Part shown: piece after piece, positions 5,806 to 5,976 of the stretch
How the letters are laid out: each line of letters begins with the position of its first letter
How positions within the stretch are numbered: position 1 is the stretch's first letter
Source of the DNA: Neisseria lactamica
GTDB taxonomy: Bacteria > Pseudomonadota > Gammaproteobacteria > Burkholderiales > Neisseriaceae
NCBI GenBank assembly: GCA_001067655.1
Contig: JUNU01000126.1
Coordinates: 1 to 5,976, forward strand
DNA length: 5,976 nucleotides
Direction: 5' to 3'
Made by a program: the position numbers and the translations under genes
Notes under the pieces: generated by a model
What the model saw: only the letters and a program-made list of their open reading frames with translations
The model's database searches: none
Told to the model about the DNA's origin: nothing

Positions 5806-5818
5806 ATCTTAAGTGGCT

Positions 5819-5885
5819 CGTGGGCGAAGCCCACGCTACAAAGTTTTTTGGCAACGCAAGCTCCGTGGCGTGGACTCTGCCCACG
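5819..5885. repeat. REP-like hairpin pair, head to head (BIME-like unit 2)
   Basis: Hairpin 4 (stem 5819-5825 with 5829-5835, GAA loop) is followed by CTAC (5836-5839), giving a minus-strand GTAG head. Hairpin 5 (5869-5875 with 5879-5885, TCT loop) has a GTGG head (5865-5868) and one A/C mismatch in the stem, so it looks partly decayed. The heads face each other across 25 bases. The segments around hairpins 1 and 4 (30 bases from 5581 and from 5814) agree at 27 of 30 positions. Confidence 0.7.
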
Positions 5886-5903
5886 AAAATGATGAACACA
5901 CAA

Positions 5904-5915
5904 AGGTCGTCTGAA
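5904..5915 (+). repeat. DNA uptake sequence (full 12-mer)
   Basis: An exact AGGTCGTCTGAA lies 18 bases after REP-like hairpin 5. It is followed by AAACCCGATG, nearly the same as the AAACTCGATG after the first DUS of unit 1, and then by the Correia element. Confidence 0.9.
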
Positions 5916-5924
5916 AACCCGATG

Positions 5925-5976
5925 TATAGTGGATTAACTTTAAACCAGTACGGCGTTACCTCGCCTTGCCGTACTA
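5925..5976. mobile_element. Correia element (CREE), left end, truncated by window edge
   Basis: The segment starts TATAGTGGATTAAC, the Correia terminal repeat, and continues into the usual Correia interior. That interior includes a perfect 8-bp hairpin, AGTACGGC (5947-5954) with GCCGTACT (5968-5975). The direct TTGCCGTACTA continuation matches, from memory, the short (about 105 bp) Correia form, in contrast to the long-form interior at the window start. It is inverted relative to the copy at 1-50. Confidence 0.85.

Noticed and set aside
5603..5899. A minus-strand 98-codon open frame with V-G-R-x-H-A-T-E-like repeats
   Set aside because: Its internal repetition is just the translation of the hairpin/DUS repeats, and it has no ribosome-binding site or protein-like composition.
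5503..5924. A CRISPR array in the repeat-rich region after yebC
   Set aside because: The repeats are palindromic hairpins in both orientations with uneven spacing and related, not unique, spacers. There is no leader and no cas gene.

Overview
The window is a stretch of Neisseria chromosome. Eleven copies of the 11-base core GGTCGTCTGAA (eight of them the full 12-mer AGGTCGTCTGAA) lie between the genes and none lies inside a gene. This is the DNA uptake sequence (DUS) dialect I associate with the N. mucosa/N. sicca group, rather than the ATGCCGTCTGAA form of meningococcus and gonococcus. Truncated Correia elements (CREE) at both window edges also point to Neisseria.

Layout, left to right. A Correia end (1-50) is followed by the terminator of a minus-strand block. 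That block holds two small exported proteins of unknown function (153-674 and 765-1142), each with a signal peptide and four cysteines. Further right, on the same strand, is prfC (release factor 3, 1233-2828), which has its own promoter and a leader hairpin. Next comes an alanine/glycine:cation symporter of the AGCS family (2985-4403, minus strand), ending in a perfect 34-bp DUS palindrome that serves as its terminator. A 370-bp divergent region (4404-4773) separates it from yebC (4774-5502, plus strand), which has its own intrinsic terminator.

The last 470 bp has no gene but is highly structured. It holds five short hairpins, four with a GTAG head and one with GTGG, directly abutting a CGTGGRY-type stem. 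They are arranged as head-to-head pairs plus a single copy, with base changes that preserve pairing between copies. Each plus-oriented hairpin is followed 16-18 nt later by a DUS. This has the form of REP/BIME elements, and the window ends in a second Correia element inserted immediately after the last repeat.

The genes do not form an obvious pathway. prfC and yebC both concern translation, but they are on opposite strands and separated by the transporter. I see no defence island, phage, CRISPR or toxin-antitoxin system. The main interest lies in the structured repeats, the DUS architecture and the two unrecognised exported proteins.
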